Origin: Bernardetia sp963719525
Lineage (GTDB): Bacteria; Bacteroidota; Bacteroidia; Cytophagales; Bernardetiaceae
Length of the DNA stretch: 64,000 nucleotides
NCBI GenBank assembly: GCA_963719525.1
Contig: CAVRCG010000001.1
Location: 124,001-188,000, forward strand
Direction: 5' to 3'
This document shows, in pieces, positions 42,714 to 50,786 of this stretch (its first letter is position 1; each line of letters opens with the position of its first letter). A model generated the notes under the pieces. The model made no database searches. It saw only the letters and a list, made by a program, of their open reading frames with translations, and was not told where the DNA came from. The position numbers and the translations under genes were made by a program.

Positions 42714-43223
42714 ATGCTTATTTACTTGATTGGAATGCCAGCTTCTGGAAAATCTACTTTCGGAAAACTCATTGCAGAAAAATTAAACTATGCTTTTTTA
42801 GATTTAGATATTTTAATAGAACAGGACAATCATACCACCATTTCAGAAATTTTTGAAACAAAAGGAGAGGATTTTTTCCGAAACCAAGAACAACAAACAC
42901 TTCAAACTACTTTTCACTTAAAAAAGACTATCATTGCAACAGGTGGAGGAACGCCTTGTTTTTTTGATAATCTTGATAAAATGAGAGAAAAAGGAATTGT
43001 TTGTTTTCTAAATGTAGGATTAGATGTTTTAGTAAAACGAACGTTCAAAACCCAACAACAACAAAACGATAATCGTCCACTTTTCAAAGATGCTACTTCG
43101 TTTGAAGAATTACACAAACTTATTTCTCAAAAATGGGAAGACAGAAAAAAGTTTTACCAAAAAGCGCATTTTGAAGTGAAGAGTAATGATTTGGATGAAT
43201 TTATTACCAAATTTGAAGAGTAA
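42714..43223 (+). CDS. aroK: Shikimate kinase
   Basis: The enzyme phosphorylates shikimate at the 3-hydroxyl with ATP in aromatic amino-acid synthesis. The 169 residues match the family's length. The P-loop is LIGMPASGKSTFGKLIAEKL (residues 5-24). The shikimate-binding DLDILIEQ, IFETKGEDFFRNQE (with Arg) and IIATGGGTPC (GGG motif) are all present, and the lid region has RPLFK. Start ATG 42714 is close to the P-loop as usual. A small membrane protein gene follows 16 bases later on the same strand. No other aro genes are in the window. Confidence 0.95.
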   Translation: MLIYLIGMPASGKSTFGKLIAEKLNYAFLDLDILIEQDNHTTISEIFETKGEDFFRNQEQQTLQTTFHLKKTIIATGGGTPCFFDNLDKMREKGIVCFLNVGLDVLVKRTFKTQQQQNDNRPLFKDATSFEELHKLISQKWEDRKKFYQKAHFEVKSNDLDEFITKFEE

Positions 43224-43238
43224 TTAAACCACAACGAA

Positions 43239-43412
43239 ATGAAAAAATTAATAGCTTTTATATTTGTATTCTCTATATTATTTGGTTCTTACATATTACT
43301 TTTCAAATTTGCATCGGAAAGTCTGTTTTCTTACAAAATCTTAGAACCAATATTGGTAGCTTTAGGAATTAATAGTATCATTTTTGTTTTTTTTTGGAAA
43401 AAGAAACACTAA
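43239..43412 (+). CDS. Small two-helix membrane protein (57 aa)
   Basis: This short gene opens MKKLIAFIFVFSILFGSYILL, continues with a polar hinge (FKFASESLFSYKILE) and a second hydrophobic helix (PILVALGINSIIFVFFW), and ends KKKH. It starts 16 bases after aroK on the same strand, with good phase and basic ends. No family recognised. The 24 bases between its stop and the convergent flippase-like gene leave no room for anything else. Confidence 0.6.
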   Translation: MKKLIAFIFVFSILFGSYILLFKFASESLFSYKILEPILVALGINSIIFVFFWKKKH

Positions 43413-43436
43413 GACAGAGTAAGAATAAATTTTACT

Positions 43437-44456
43437 CTATCTTTTCGTTTTTATTACTAATATCGAACCTATCAAAACAGGAATCCCAATATTGATAATC
43501 CAAAGTAAAAACGTAATCGTTATTATTTTCTCCTCTCCCAAACTTCCAAAAAAATAAAGTGCTGTTGCTTCTCTTACACTAAGTCCGACCAAAAAACCTC
43601 CTACTGGTAAGATTGATTTTGCAGAAAATAAAAGACTCGAACCTATAATTATTTTCTCAACAGATAACGAAAAGTCAGCAGCTTTGAATATCAAAATCAT
43701 CTGCACCAAAAAAATCAGATAACGAAGGAAGGCTAAAAAAGTAGTTTTGAGAATATCTTTTTGAGAATAATGGCTTACGAAATATAGATTTTTTTGCAAC
43801 CAGATTATTATTTTTTCTATTAATTTTAACTGCCTGTTACTCTGAAAGCGTCTGACAATTTTACTCTTGTTTTTTTCCTCTATTACTGGTACTCCCACAA
43901 GCGATTTTTCCACTACTTCCACCGACGACCATTTTTTATAAAGAGACAATCCAACAAAGTAAAGTAAAATCCAAAAAGCAAAAAGTAGTAAAGTAAAGTA
44001 ATTACTAAAGTTTGAAAACTGACTTATTCCATAAATTCCTCCCAATAATGTAACCCAAAACTGTACTCCTCCATTGACTAATAAAGCACCGACAGAATGA
44101 AATCTATTTTTTTGAGGTAGATTTTTTGCTCGTCCCAAGAAATTTCCAAAAGGGAGAAAAGTAGCTAATGATAAACCTATCCAAACACTTTGAAGAGATT
44201 GTAATAAACTAATTTTTGCTAATGATTTTATCAATAATTGCCACTTTTTGGCTTCCAAAATCCAATTTATCAACATTAATACAAAAACTATCAACAAAAT
44301 TGCTTTATTTTTTTGCAATTCGTTCCATAAATCGGTTATTTGTATAAAAAAAGATTGATGATTCTTGATTTGAGAATATAAGTAAGTCCAAGCCAAAATC
44401 ATTAACACAAAATTGAGAAAATTTAAGCTATTTTTTCTATTAAAATATTTTTTCAT
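43437..44456 (-). CDS. Flippase-like / LPG-synthase-TM (UPF0104, YbhN-like) membrane protein
   Basis: The 339-residue protein has about eight transmembrane helices. Family marks: MLINWILEAKKWQLLIKSLA (about residue 60-80, the NWxLEAxKW motif of Bacteroidota members), LQSVWIGLSLATFLPFGNFLGRA (about 90-112), and near the C-terminus GGFLVGLSVREATALYFFG, where the family has GGLGVREA. These proteins resemble the lipid-flippase domain of MprF; the substrate is unknown for stand-alone members. It converges with aroK and the small membrane protein gene, and diverges from ruvC. Confidence 0.84.
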   Translation of the reverse strand: MKKYFNRKNSLNFLNFVLMILAWTYLYSQIKNHQSFFIQITDLWNELQKNKAILLIVFVLMLINWILEAKKWQLLIKSLAKISLLQSLQSVWIGLSLATFLPFGNFLGRAKNLPQKNRFHSVGALLVNGGVQFWVTLLGGIYGISQFSNFSNYFTLLLFAFWILLYFVGLSLYKKWSSVEVVEKSLVGVPVIEEKNKSKIVRRFQSNRQLKLIEKIIIWLQKNLYFVSHYSQKDILKTTFLAFLRYLIFLVQMILIFKAADFSLSVEKIIIGSSLLFSAKSILPVGGFLVGLSVREATALYFFGSLGEEKIITITFLLWIINIGIPVLIGSILVIKTKR

Positions 44457-44522
44457 TTACCAGTTTTAAAAGTAGTAACACAGTTGATTAACGAAAAGAC
44501 GACTACTTTTATTTATATCCAA

Positions 44523-44550
44523 AACGACACTCAGAAAACGTCGGCTACAT
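44523..44550. repeat. AGA-loop hairpin repeat abutting the ruvC start
   Basis: AACGACACTCAGAAAACG, then TCGGCTACAT, runs directly into TATGCAACC, which is the ruvC start. The unit at 46633-46660 is nearly the same and runs into TATGCAATC, the rarA start. Stem pairing is degenerate here and perfect at rarA. Confidence 0.75.
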
Positions 44551-44551
44551 T

Positions 44552-45107
44552 ATGCAACCAACTTCTTTCAACCAAATTATATTAGGAATAGACCCAGGAA
44601 CTGTTGTTTTAGGGTATGGAGTTTTAGGGATTAAAGATAGCAAAATGTATTTAATTCAGTTTGGAGTCATAAAATTAGCACAATGGAAAGATCATTATGT
44701 TCGTTTACAAAAGATTTATGACCGAGTAAGTACAATTGTTGAAGAGTTTGAGCCTCAAGATATGGCATTAGAAGCTCCTTTTTTTGGTAAAAACGTTCAA
44801 TCTATGTTAAAATTAGGTAGAGCACAAGGTGTCTGTATGGCTGCTGCGCTTTCTCGTGGAGTTAGGGTAGAAGAATATGCACCCCGAAAAGTAAAACAAG
44901 CTGTTACAGGAAAAGGAACGGCTTCGAAAAGAACAGGTGGCAAGTATGTTGCAGAGTCTGCTTGCCTTTGATGAAATTCCAGATCTTTTAGATGCTACCG
45001 ATGCCGTTGGCGTAGCTGTTTGTCATTATTTCCAACAAAATGCACTTCTTCCAAAAAGTACTTCTTGGTCTGCATTTTTAGAAGAAAATCCTGATAGAGT
45101 TCAATAA
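44552..45107 (+). CDS. ruvC: Holliday junction endonuclease RuvC, frameshifted by one A
   Basis: RuvC resolves Holliday junctions with RuvAB. The first frame has ILGIDPGTVVLGYGVLG (catalytic Asp), ALEAPFFGKNVQSMLKLGRAQG (catalytic Glu) and YAPRKVKQAVTGKGTASK, then goes out of frame in the 4-A run at 44927-44930 (TCG AAA AGA). Removing one A gives TCG AAA GAA CAG GTG, restoring KEQVASMLQSLLAF and then DATDAVGVAVCHYF with the remaining catalytic acids, to a stop at 45105. Restored length is 184 residues, normal. The broken protein would lack the last catalytic residues. The gene is preceded by a hairpin repeat touching its ATG. Confidence 0.9.
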
Positions 45108-45160
45108 ATCTAATTGTTATAGAGAAAAATATGTTTTTCTAATCCGTACTTACTGTTTTC

Positions 45161-45205
45161 AATCAAAAAACTCATTCTATAAAAAAATAAAATGAGTTTT
45201 TGATT
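45161..45205. terminator. Bidirectional terminator between ruvC and the DUF892 gene
   Basis: AATCAAAAAACTCATT (45161-45176) pairs with AATGAGTTTTTGATT (45191-45205), one unpaired A, with A/T-tracts on both flanks. It lies 53 bases after the ruvC stop and 40 bases after the convergent gene's stop. Confidence 0.8.
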
Positions 45206-45246
45206 TTCACTAAAGTTTAGATTCACTAGATTTATAAATTACACGG

Positions 45247-45744
45247 TTATGCTTCTGCATCTTCATTAACTGTAGAAACGGCAATTTTTGTTAGTTTCTT
45301 ATCTGCACTTTTTTCTTCTTTTAATGTCTCTGCAAGCAATTCTGCTACTTCTGTTAGTTTTAATTGCTCTGCAAATTGATGTGCTGTTCCATAGCCTGCA
45401 ATCTCATAATGTTCAACTCGTTGTGCATTAGCAATGATTCCAGCATCCATTACGTCTGCATCGGCATCTTTTTTCATCCATTCAGATGCTTCTTTTATAA
45501 TTCCTTTGATAGCGTGGCACGTTTCACCTTCGATATCAATTTTGAGATGCTTTGCCATCTTTTCTAAGCGTTCTTTTTGCGTTTTTGTTTCTTCCAGATG
45601 GTCTTCCAATGCTTTTTTGAGTTTAGTATGAGAAGTGTGTTTTACCATTTTTGGAAGTGCAGCAATGATTTGAGTTTCGGCAGAATACAAATCTTTTATC
45701 TGACTGATTAATAAGTCTTTCAGGGTGTTGAGTTTCTTAGACAT
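45247..45744 (-). CDS. DUF892 / YciE-YciF ferritin-like protein
   Basis: The 165-residue, all-helical protein is of the YciF ferritin-like group, associated with stress responses. Metal-ligand pattern: LLISQIKDLYSAETQIIAALP (Glu in SAE), LEDHLEETKTQKERLEKMA (E-x-x-x-x-E/H), then VEHYEIAGYGTAHQFAE (E-H-Y-E) and LLAETLKEEKSADKKLT. These are the two-iron helical-bundle residues of the family. The C-terminus is slightly acidic (NEDAEA). Start ATG at 45744. Alone on the minus strand, followed by the terminator it shares with ruvC. About 500 non-coding bases lie upstream. Confidence 0.93.
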   Translation of the reverse strand: MSKKLNTLKDLLISQIKDLYSAETQIIAALPKMVKHTSHTKLKKALEDHLEETKTQKERLEKMAKHLKIDIEGETCHAIKGIIKEASEWMKKDADADVMDAGIIANAQRVEHYEIAGYGTAHQFAEQLKLTEVAELLAETLKEEKSADKKLTKIAVSTVNEDAEA

Positions 45745-46241
45745 AAAAAAATAAGGTTAAAAAATAATATTGACAAAAAAATAGATTACAAAATAATTCA
45801 CAAAATAATCTCTGTGAAATTATGCTTAGAAAAACACTAAATTACTCGTTTTGTTTAATCTACTTTTAGTATTTAACACTTAATTTACGAAAATTATACA
45901 CAAAGAGAAAAATTTGTAGGTGTATGATAATTCTTGTGTTACGGTAGAAAATAGTTGGTAAGACACTAAATTAATTGCATCTAGTTTGAGTTTTTGATAA
46001 TTTTTAGCCGTGAGCTGCGCAATATTTGCAGGAAATACTTACTATTGCTGGTGTCTCATCAACAACTTTCACAAAAATATCAGACAACCGAATTTGTTTC
46101 ATCTTACGCATCTGATTTCTTATTTTTGACTTCATCAATTGACTTAAATTACGTATTACAGACTTTATAGAGAACAAGAAAACTTTGATAAGTTTAGATA
46201 AAAGATTAGTTTTGATAGCTAATTTTAAAACGCAATTATAA
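45745..46241. other. Intergenic region with one possible small ORF
   Basis: 497 bases. The 5' 240 bases are AT-rich with nothing evident and should hold the DUF892 promoter. The middle contains a possible 43-codon minus-strand frame (46004-46135, listed separately). No clear promoter for the plus-strand gene at 46242. Confidence 0.5.
46004..46135 (-). CDS. Possible small ORF ending CKYCAAHG
   Basis: A 43-residue frame (MKSKIRNQMRKMKQIRLSDI, then VKVVDETPAIVSIS, then CKYCAAHG) is free of stops and strongly basic at its N-terminus, with a CxxC-x2-H end that could bind metal or be a cropped zinc finger. No family is recognised, no promoter seen. It could be chance or a relic. Confidence 0.3.
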   Translation of the reverse strand: MKSKIRNQMRKMKQIRLSDIFVKVVDETPAIVSISCKYCAAHG

Positions 46242-46583
46242 ATGAAAATAAATTATAACAACAAAAGGTTCAGACCTGTTTCTAATACAGAAAATGGAGA
46301 AACTTCTAACGAAACTATTTTTGAATACAAACAAAAAGGAAATATATTAACTTCTACTTATAGTGGAGGAAAAATAATTAAAGGACATTTAATCGGATTG
46401 GTTGATGAAAATGGAAATATAGATATGCGTTATCATCAAATAAACAAGGAAGGCAAACTAATGACAGGAATTTGTAACTCAAAACCAGAGTTGTTAGAAA
46501 ATGGAAAACTAAGACTATACGAAAAATGGCAATGGACAACAGGCGATAATTCAGAAGGAAATTCTGTTTTAGAAGAAATTTAG
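46242..46583 (+). CDS. Conserved small protein (often labelled n-acetylglutamate synthase in databases)
   Basis: The 113-residue soluble protein is beta-rich and well conserved in Firmicutes and Bacteroidota as I recall it: KRFRPVSNTENGETSNETIF, then GNILTSTYSGGKIIKGHLIGLVDENGNIDMRYHQIN, then GKLMTGICNSKPE and KLRLYEKWQWTTGD-SEG-SVLEE. The recurring DENGNIDMRYHQIN and YEKWQWT are the recognisable part. Database names suggesting N-acetylglutamate synthase are not supported by any acetyltransferase motif here. Followed by a hairpin at 46587-46608. Confidence 0.75.
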   Translation: MKINYNNKRFRPVSNTENGETSNETIFEYKQKGNILTSTYSGGKIIKGHLIGLVDENGNIDMRYHQINKEGKLMTGICNSKPELLENGKLRLYEKWQWTTGDNSEGNSVLEEI

Positions 46584-46586
46584 TAG

Positions 46587-46608
46587 TTGATAGCTTCCAA
46601 GCTATCAA
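46587..46608 (+). terminator. Hairpin terminator
   Basis: TTGATAGCTT CC AAGCTATCAA, a perfect 10-bp stem with a two-base loop, is followed by AAAAAAC. It starts 3 bases after the stop of the small conserved gene. The T-tract expected on the plus strand is missing, so it may be a hairpin repeat rather than a terminator. Confidence 0.5.
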
Positions 46609-46632
46609 AAAAACAACGAAATTATTATATAA

Positions 46633-46660
46633 AACGACAGTTAGAAACTGTCGCCTACAT
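46633..46660. repeat. AGA-loop hairpin repeat abutting the rarA start
   Basis: CGACAGTT AGA AACTGTCG (perfect 8-bp stem) followed by CCTACAT and then TATGCAATC, which contains the rarA ATG. See the ruvC leader at 44523-44550 and 18528-18553 for the same plan (tail CTACAT). Confidence 0.8.
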
Positions 46661-46661
46661 T

Positions 46662-47997
46662 ATGCAATCTCAAAATCCTCCTTTAGCAGAACGAATGCGA
46701 CCAACTTCAATAGAAGAAGTCATCGGACAAAAACATTTAATTGGACAAAACGGTGTTTTGGCTCGTGTTATTTCTTCTGGTGCAGTTCCTTCTATGATTC
46801 TTTGGGGCGCACCCGGAATTGGAAAAACTACGCTTGCTTTACTCATTGCAAAAGCCTTGAAACGTCCTTTTCATACACTTAGCGCAATTTCGGCAGGTGT
46901 AAAAGATGTACGAGAAGTAATTGAAACGGCAAAAAGACAAACTAGAGCTATTTTATTTATAGATGAAATTCATCGTTTTAGTAAATCGCAACAAGATGCA
47001 CTTTTAGGAGCAGTTGAGCGTGGAACGATTACACTTATCGGTGCAACAACTGAAAATCCTTCTTTTGAAATAAATTCGGCTTTGCTTTCTCGTTGTCAAG
47101 TTTATATCTTAAATCCACTTTCGGAAGAGGAATTAAAACAGCTTTTGCAGCAAGCAATGGAAAAAGATTTTAAGCTAAAAAAGAAAACGGTTGAGATAAA
47201 ATCGTATCAAGCACTTTTCAGAATTTCTGGAGGAGATGCACGAAAATTATTAAATCTTTTTCGAACTGGTTGTAGAATCTGAACCTAATTTCAACATTCC
47301 AAACAAAGATGAAGTAAAAGATGAAGAGGGAAATATAATTGAAGCTAAAGTTGATAATACAATAGAAGTTACAGACGAAAAAGTGATGCAATCGGCACAG
47401 CAACGCATTTCTTCGTATGATAAAAGTGGCGAAAATCATTATGATATTGTTTCGGCTCTCATAAAATCTATTCGTGGAAGTGATCCAAATGCTGCGATTT
47501 ACTGGTTGGCAAGAATGATTGAAGGAGGAGAAGATGTAAAATTTATTGCTCGTCGTTTGGTTATTTCGGCTTCCGAAGACATAGGAAATGCAAATCCGAC
47601 AGCTTTAGTTTTGGCTACAACAACGTTTCAAGCAGCTATTCAGATTGGTTTTCCAGAAGCGCAAATTGTTTTGGCGCAATGTGTAACTTATTTAGCTACT
47701 TCTCCAAAAAGTAATGCATCTTATGCAGCCATCAAAACAGCTAGAAAAATTGTACAAGAAAATGGAGATTTGCCTGTTCCGTTGCACCTTTGAAATGCGC
47801 CTACAAAATTAATGAAACAACAAGGCTATGGAAAAAACTATAATTATTCTCACAACAACGCCAATAATTTTGCAGAGCAAGAGTATTTTCCGAAAGAATT
47901 AGCCAATACGAAATTATACGAGCCTGCACAAAATCCAAGAGAAAACGCAATACGACAGTTTTTGAAAGAACGTTGGAAAGAGAAATACAATTATTGA
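46662..47997 (+). CDS. rarA: Replication-associated recombination AAA+ ATPase RarA (MgsA), frame interrupted twice
   Basis: RarA acts at stalled forks. The start ATG at 46662 gives MQSQNPPLAERMRPTSIEEV. Walker A GAPGIGKTTLALLIA, Walker B ILFIDEIHRFSKSQQDALL and sensor GATTENPSFEINSALLSRC are intact. The frame breaks in the 5-T run 47257-47261. Removing one T gives LLNLFELVVESEP and the normal C-terminus: SYDKSGENHYDIVSALIKSIRG, AAIYWLARMIEGGED, ASEDIGNANP. A second break is TGA at 47791-47793 in LHL-stop-NAPTKLM, where the family has an invariant Arg (HLRNAPTKLM). Beyond it lie KQQGYGKNYNYSH and the C-terminus. A Glu/Lys-rich insert of about 25 residues lies after VVESEP. Restored length is about 443 residues. 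Confidence 0.92.
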
Positions 47998-48025
47998 TTA
48001 CAAATTACGAATTACGTGATGAAGT

Positions 48026-48199
48026 TTAATTTACTTTCTTTATAAATCTGATTGTAATTTCTGTGGGTTTTTCTTCTATTTTTTCTTCTTTAGAAGATTT
48101 TTGATTACTATTATTTTCCTCATCTTGTTTTCCTTCTAAATTCACAATATATTTAGACATTTCCTTCCTCCTAAGTTCTTGAAATTCTTTAATAGTCAT
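48026..48199 (-). CDS. Small charged protein (57 aa), unknown function
   Basis: The frame MTIKEFQELRRKEMSKYIVNLEGKQDEE, then NSNQKSSKEEKIEEKPTEIT and IRFIKKVN is open from ATG to TAA with no interruption. It is strongly charged and probably disordered in the middle, with beta-like ends. Conserved small proteins of similar look occur in Cytophagales, but I do not recognise it. It converges with rarA, 28 bases from its stop. Confidence 0.5.
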   Translation of the reverse strand: MTIKEFQELRRKEMSKYIVNLEGKQDEENNSNQKSSKEEKIEEKPTEITIRFIKKVN

Positions 48200-48246
48200 A
48201 ATCAAAAAAGTTTATTAGTATAAAAAACTGTGTAAATAGTCTGTAA

Positions 48247-48313
48247 TCAATAGTTCAACTTAAACTATTGTCAGAGTTATTTTCGGATTACCAAAAAACT
48301 ACTGACAAAGTTT
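48247..48313 (+). repeat. AAACTTTG-bounded hairpin repeat (MITE-like), truncated copy C
   Basis: It matches the right two-thirds of copies A and B: CAATAGTTC, AAACTATTGTCAGAG, TTTCGGATTACC, AACTACTGACAAAGTTT. The left 30 bases are missing. It lies between the small charged gene and pyrB. Confidence 0.8.
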
Positions 48314-48370
48314 ATCTACTAAAAATAAAGAAAAATAATCAAAACAAAAAAATCAAAATTGAATTTACCA

Positions 48371-48404
48371 TAATTCCCAATTCCCAATTCCCAATTCTTC
48401 AATT
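48371..48404 (+). repeat. CCCAATT heptamer repeats at the pyrB 3' end
   Basis: Four tandem CCCAATT-type heptamers (AATTCCCAATTCCCAATTCC) lie at and just past the pyrB stop on the other strand. They are part of the dispersed GGGAATT/GGGGAAT family. Confidence 0.7.
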
Positions 48405-49328
48405 TCTTTTTATTTTCTCTGCCAAAAGATACAAAACAGCCATTCTGATAGCTACACCATTTTCGACTTGATTAAGAATAATAGAATGATCAGAATCGGC
48501 TACATCGCTATCAATTTCTACTCCTCTGTTTATGGGTCCGGGGTGCATAATTACAATTTCTTTGTTTAGAGAATCTAATAATTCTTTGTTTATTCCATAA
48601 TAAAGCGAGTATTCACGCAGCGAAGGAATATTTTTTACATCTTGTCTTTCTAACTGAATACGCAACACATTTGCCACATCGCACCATTCCAACGTTTCTC
48701 TAAGATTGTAACTTACCTTTACACCAAGCTGATTTATAAATTTTGGAATAAGTGTAGGCATTCCACAAAGCATAACTTCTGCACCAAGTTTTTGAAGCGC
48801 AAAAATATTTGAAAGTGCAACTCTGGAATGTGAAATATCTCCAATTATGGCTACTTTTTTTCCTTCTATTTCTCCTAATTTTTCTCTTATCGAAAAAGTA
48901 TCTAAAAGTGCTTGCGTTGGGTGTTCGTGTGTTCCGTCGCCTGCATTGATGATGGCTGCTTTGATATGTTTTGCCAAAAAATGAGGCGCACCAGCACTAG
49001 AATGGCGCATGACAATCATATCTACTTTCATCGCCAAAATATTATTAACGGTATCAAGAAGCGTTTCACCCTTCGAAACCGAACTATTACTTGCCGAAAA
49101 ATTGACGACATCAGCAGAAAGACGTTTTTGTGCCAACTCAAAAGAAATACGAGTACGAGTAGAATTTTCAAAAAAAACATTGGCAATCGTAATATCACGT
49201 AGCGAAGGCACTTTTTTGATAGGACGATTAATGACTTCCTTAAACTGCTCTGCCATTTCGAAAATATGGAAAATATCAGCTTTTGTAAGGTCTTTTATTC
49301 CTAATAAATGATTGACACTCAAACTCAT
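48399..49328 (-). CDS. pyrB: Aspartate carbamoyltransferase catalytic subunit
   Basis: The enzyme condenses carbamoyl phosphate with aspartate in pyrimidine synthesis. Start ATG at 49328 gives MSLSVNHLLGIKDLTKADI, 309 residues, normal; an upstream frame to 49370 reads through a repeat and is rejected. Carbamoyl-phosphate site: FFENSTRTRISFELA (STRTR). SKGETLLDT and DMIVMRHSSAGAPHFLA (H, with SAG) follow, then GDGTHEHPTQALLDTF and the aspartate-domain IGDISHSRVALSNI, LEWCDVANVLRIQLER, and HPGPINRGVEI. All motifs are intact. No pyrI gene is adjacent. The end of the gene abuts CCCAATT repeats. Confidence 0.96.
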   Translation of the reverse strand: MSLSVNHLLGIKDLTKADIFHIFEMAEQFKEVINRPIKKVPSLRDITIANVFFENSTRTRISFELAQKRLSADVVNFSASNSSVSKGETLLDTVNNILAMKVDMIVMRHSSAGAPHFLAKHIKAAIINAGDGTHEHPTQALLDTFSIREKLGEIEGKKVAIIGDISHSRVALSNIFALQKLGAEVMLCGMPTLIPKFINQLGVKVSYNLRETLEWCDVANVLRIQLERQDVKNIPSLREYSLYYGINKELLDSLNKEIVIMHPGPINRGVEIDSDVADSDHSIILNQVENGVAIRMAVLYLLAEKIKRN

Positions 49329-49618
49329 AAATGGGGATTGGGAATTAGGAAATGGGAAATGAAAATACAAAATTCCTCACTAGCAATATATAATACTACA
49401 AAAGTATCACAAATTTGTAAGGCTTAAAAGTGAATGTTCTATAAAAAAATAGAATTTTTAAATAAAATATATCCAGAAACGTTTTAAAGATGAAGTTAGA
49501 AATTTAGCCAAAAAACAATTATTTTTCATTATATTTATAGTTCTTTGTACGATACTATTTTTATTACTAATCTATAGAACAACTTACAACTACTCTGTCT
49601 TAACTTGTCCCTAAATTA

Positions 49619-50506
49619 ATGCAAACGCAAAAACCTATTTTATTTACTGGTGCTTTTTGTTCTGACAAAGAATGGATAGAACCTATTTTATCTGTTTTTC
49701 CTTCAGTTCGTTATCTTCCTCACTTTTTTTCCCCTCAAGCTGATTCGATGGAGATTTTTTCGTTTGAAGAAGAATTTCCCTTTATTGCTCCTCAAGAGAA
49801 TAATCCGTATGCTCCTTTTATTGCAGAATTTTTTGGTTATAAATTAGGACAAGAAAATGTAAAAGCAGCTTTTGGGAATAGTTTCAAACAGCTTTATCAG
49901 CGTTTTGTGGACAAATATCAAATTAATAAGGAAACAAAAAAAGAAATCCGTCCACTTATTTATGACAAGCACGGAATTTTTTTGGCAGAATGGTTAAACA
50001 AACATTACGCAACAGAAGTAATAATTTTGATTCAACACCCTTTACATTTTGTCTATAATTGGATAAAAAATAAAGAAAATATGGATTTGGATAAATTATT
50101 CTCTCCAAAACTTATCAGTTATGCACCCAATATTTTAGCACGTATTGAGTTAGAGAAAGAAGAAAAAATAGTTGAAGACTTACAAGAATGGCAAAAAGCA
50201 TTGAGAATATGGCTTGTTTTTGCCGAAACCATCTTGCATTATCAACTCAATTATCCAGATTGGTTATTTTTTAGGTATGAAGATTTTAGAGAAACGCCCG
50301 AACGATTACTCACAGATATTTGTGATATGTTGGACTTGAATTATACAAAAGAGTTTTTAGTAAAAATGGAAGAAACTAAAGAATTACGAAATCAAGATGC
50401 CGAAAGAGTAGAAACTGATTATATTAAAGACTTAATTAATGAAGCACAAGAATATTTGACCCATTTTTACCCTAAAGATATTGTAGGAAAAAGTATGTTT
50501 CGATAA
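49619..50506 (+). CDS. Sulfotransferase-like protein
   Basis: The 295-residue cytosolic protein has the general plan of a PAPS-dependent sulfotransferase: an N-terminal strand-loop ILFTGAFCSDKEWIEPIL (in place of the usual P-loop-like GxxRSGTT), then VIILIQHPLHFVYNWIKNKE (3'-phosphate-binding Rx-H-P-like region), WLFFRYEDFRETPERLLTDICDMLDL (the conserved E-D-F and helix) and a C-terminal helix. The first loop lacks the normal SGT, so activity is uncertain. It stands alone with its own terminator (50552-50586). Confidence 0.65.
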   Translation: MQTQKPILFTGAFCSDKEWIEPILSVFPSVRYLPHFFSPQADSMEIFSFEEEFPFIAPQENNPYAPFIAEFFGYKLGQENVKAAFGNSFKQLYQRFVDKYQINKETKKEIRPLIYDKHGIFLAEWLNKHYATEVIILIQHPLHFVYNWIKNKENMDLDKLFSPKLISYAPNILARIELEKEEKIVEDLQEWQKALRIWLVFAETILHYQLNYPDWLFFRYEDFRETPERLLTDICDMLDLNYTKEFLVKMEETKELRNQDAERVETDYIKDLINEAQEYLTHFYPKDIVGKSMFR

Positions 50507-50551
50507 ATGAAATACTTATAGAATGGATAGAATTTAGAAAATAGTACAACA

Positions 50552-50586
50552 AAAAGCCTATTTCTTGTGATAAGAAATAGGCTTTT
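50552..50586 (+). terminator. Rho-independent terminator
   Basis: AAAAGCCTATTTCTT (50552-50566) and AAGAAATAGGCTTTT (50572-50586) form a 15-bp perfect stem with a five-base loop. It lies 46 bases after the sulfotransferase-like stop. Confidence 0.88.
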
Positions 50587-50657
50587 CTATGTATTGTAAA
50601 AAGGAATTATAAGTTATCAATAGGAGTAACGTTTATCAAATTCTGCATATTATTTCG

Positions 50658-50703
50658 TTTTTTCCATAAAATAGGGTTTGCAAACCCTATTTTATGGAAA
50701 AAA
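50658..50703. repeat. 46-bp perfect palindrome
   Basis: TTTTTTCCATAAAATAGGG and its exact complement CCCTATTTTATGGAAAAAA meet through TTTGCAAA with no loop, giving a 46-bp perfect palindrome between the convergent sulfotransferase-like and rho genes. A second hairpin, CCGAAT-AAA-ATTCGG (50713-50727), follows. It may serve as a bidirectional terminator, but a loop-free palindrome of this length is unusual. Confidence 0.9.
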
Positions 50704-50786
50704 GACAATTACACCGAATAAAATTCGGCAGTAATGTTTCTATTTTAGAGTGTCACTCATATTAAATTATAATTCCTAATTATTGA

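Noticed and set aside
44552..45107. Programmed frameshifting in ruvC (and likewise icd, rarA)
   Set aside because: No family precedent, no consistent slippery heptamer with a stimulatory structure, and the same kind of shift is seen in unrelated genes. Insertion of one base in a short run explains all.
46587..46661. 25-residue N-terminal extension of RarA
   Set aside because: It is encoded by the two hairpin repeats and lies before the conserved QNPPLAERMRP start.
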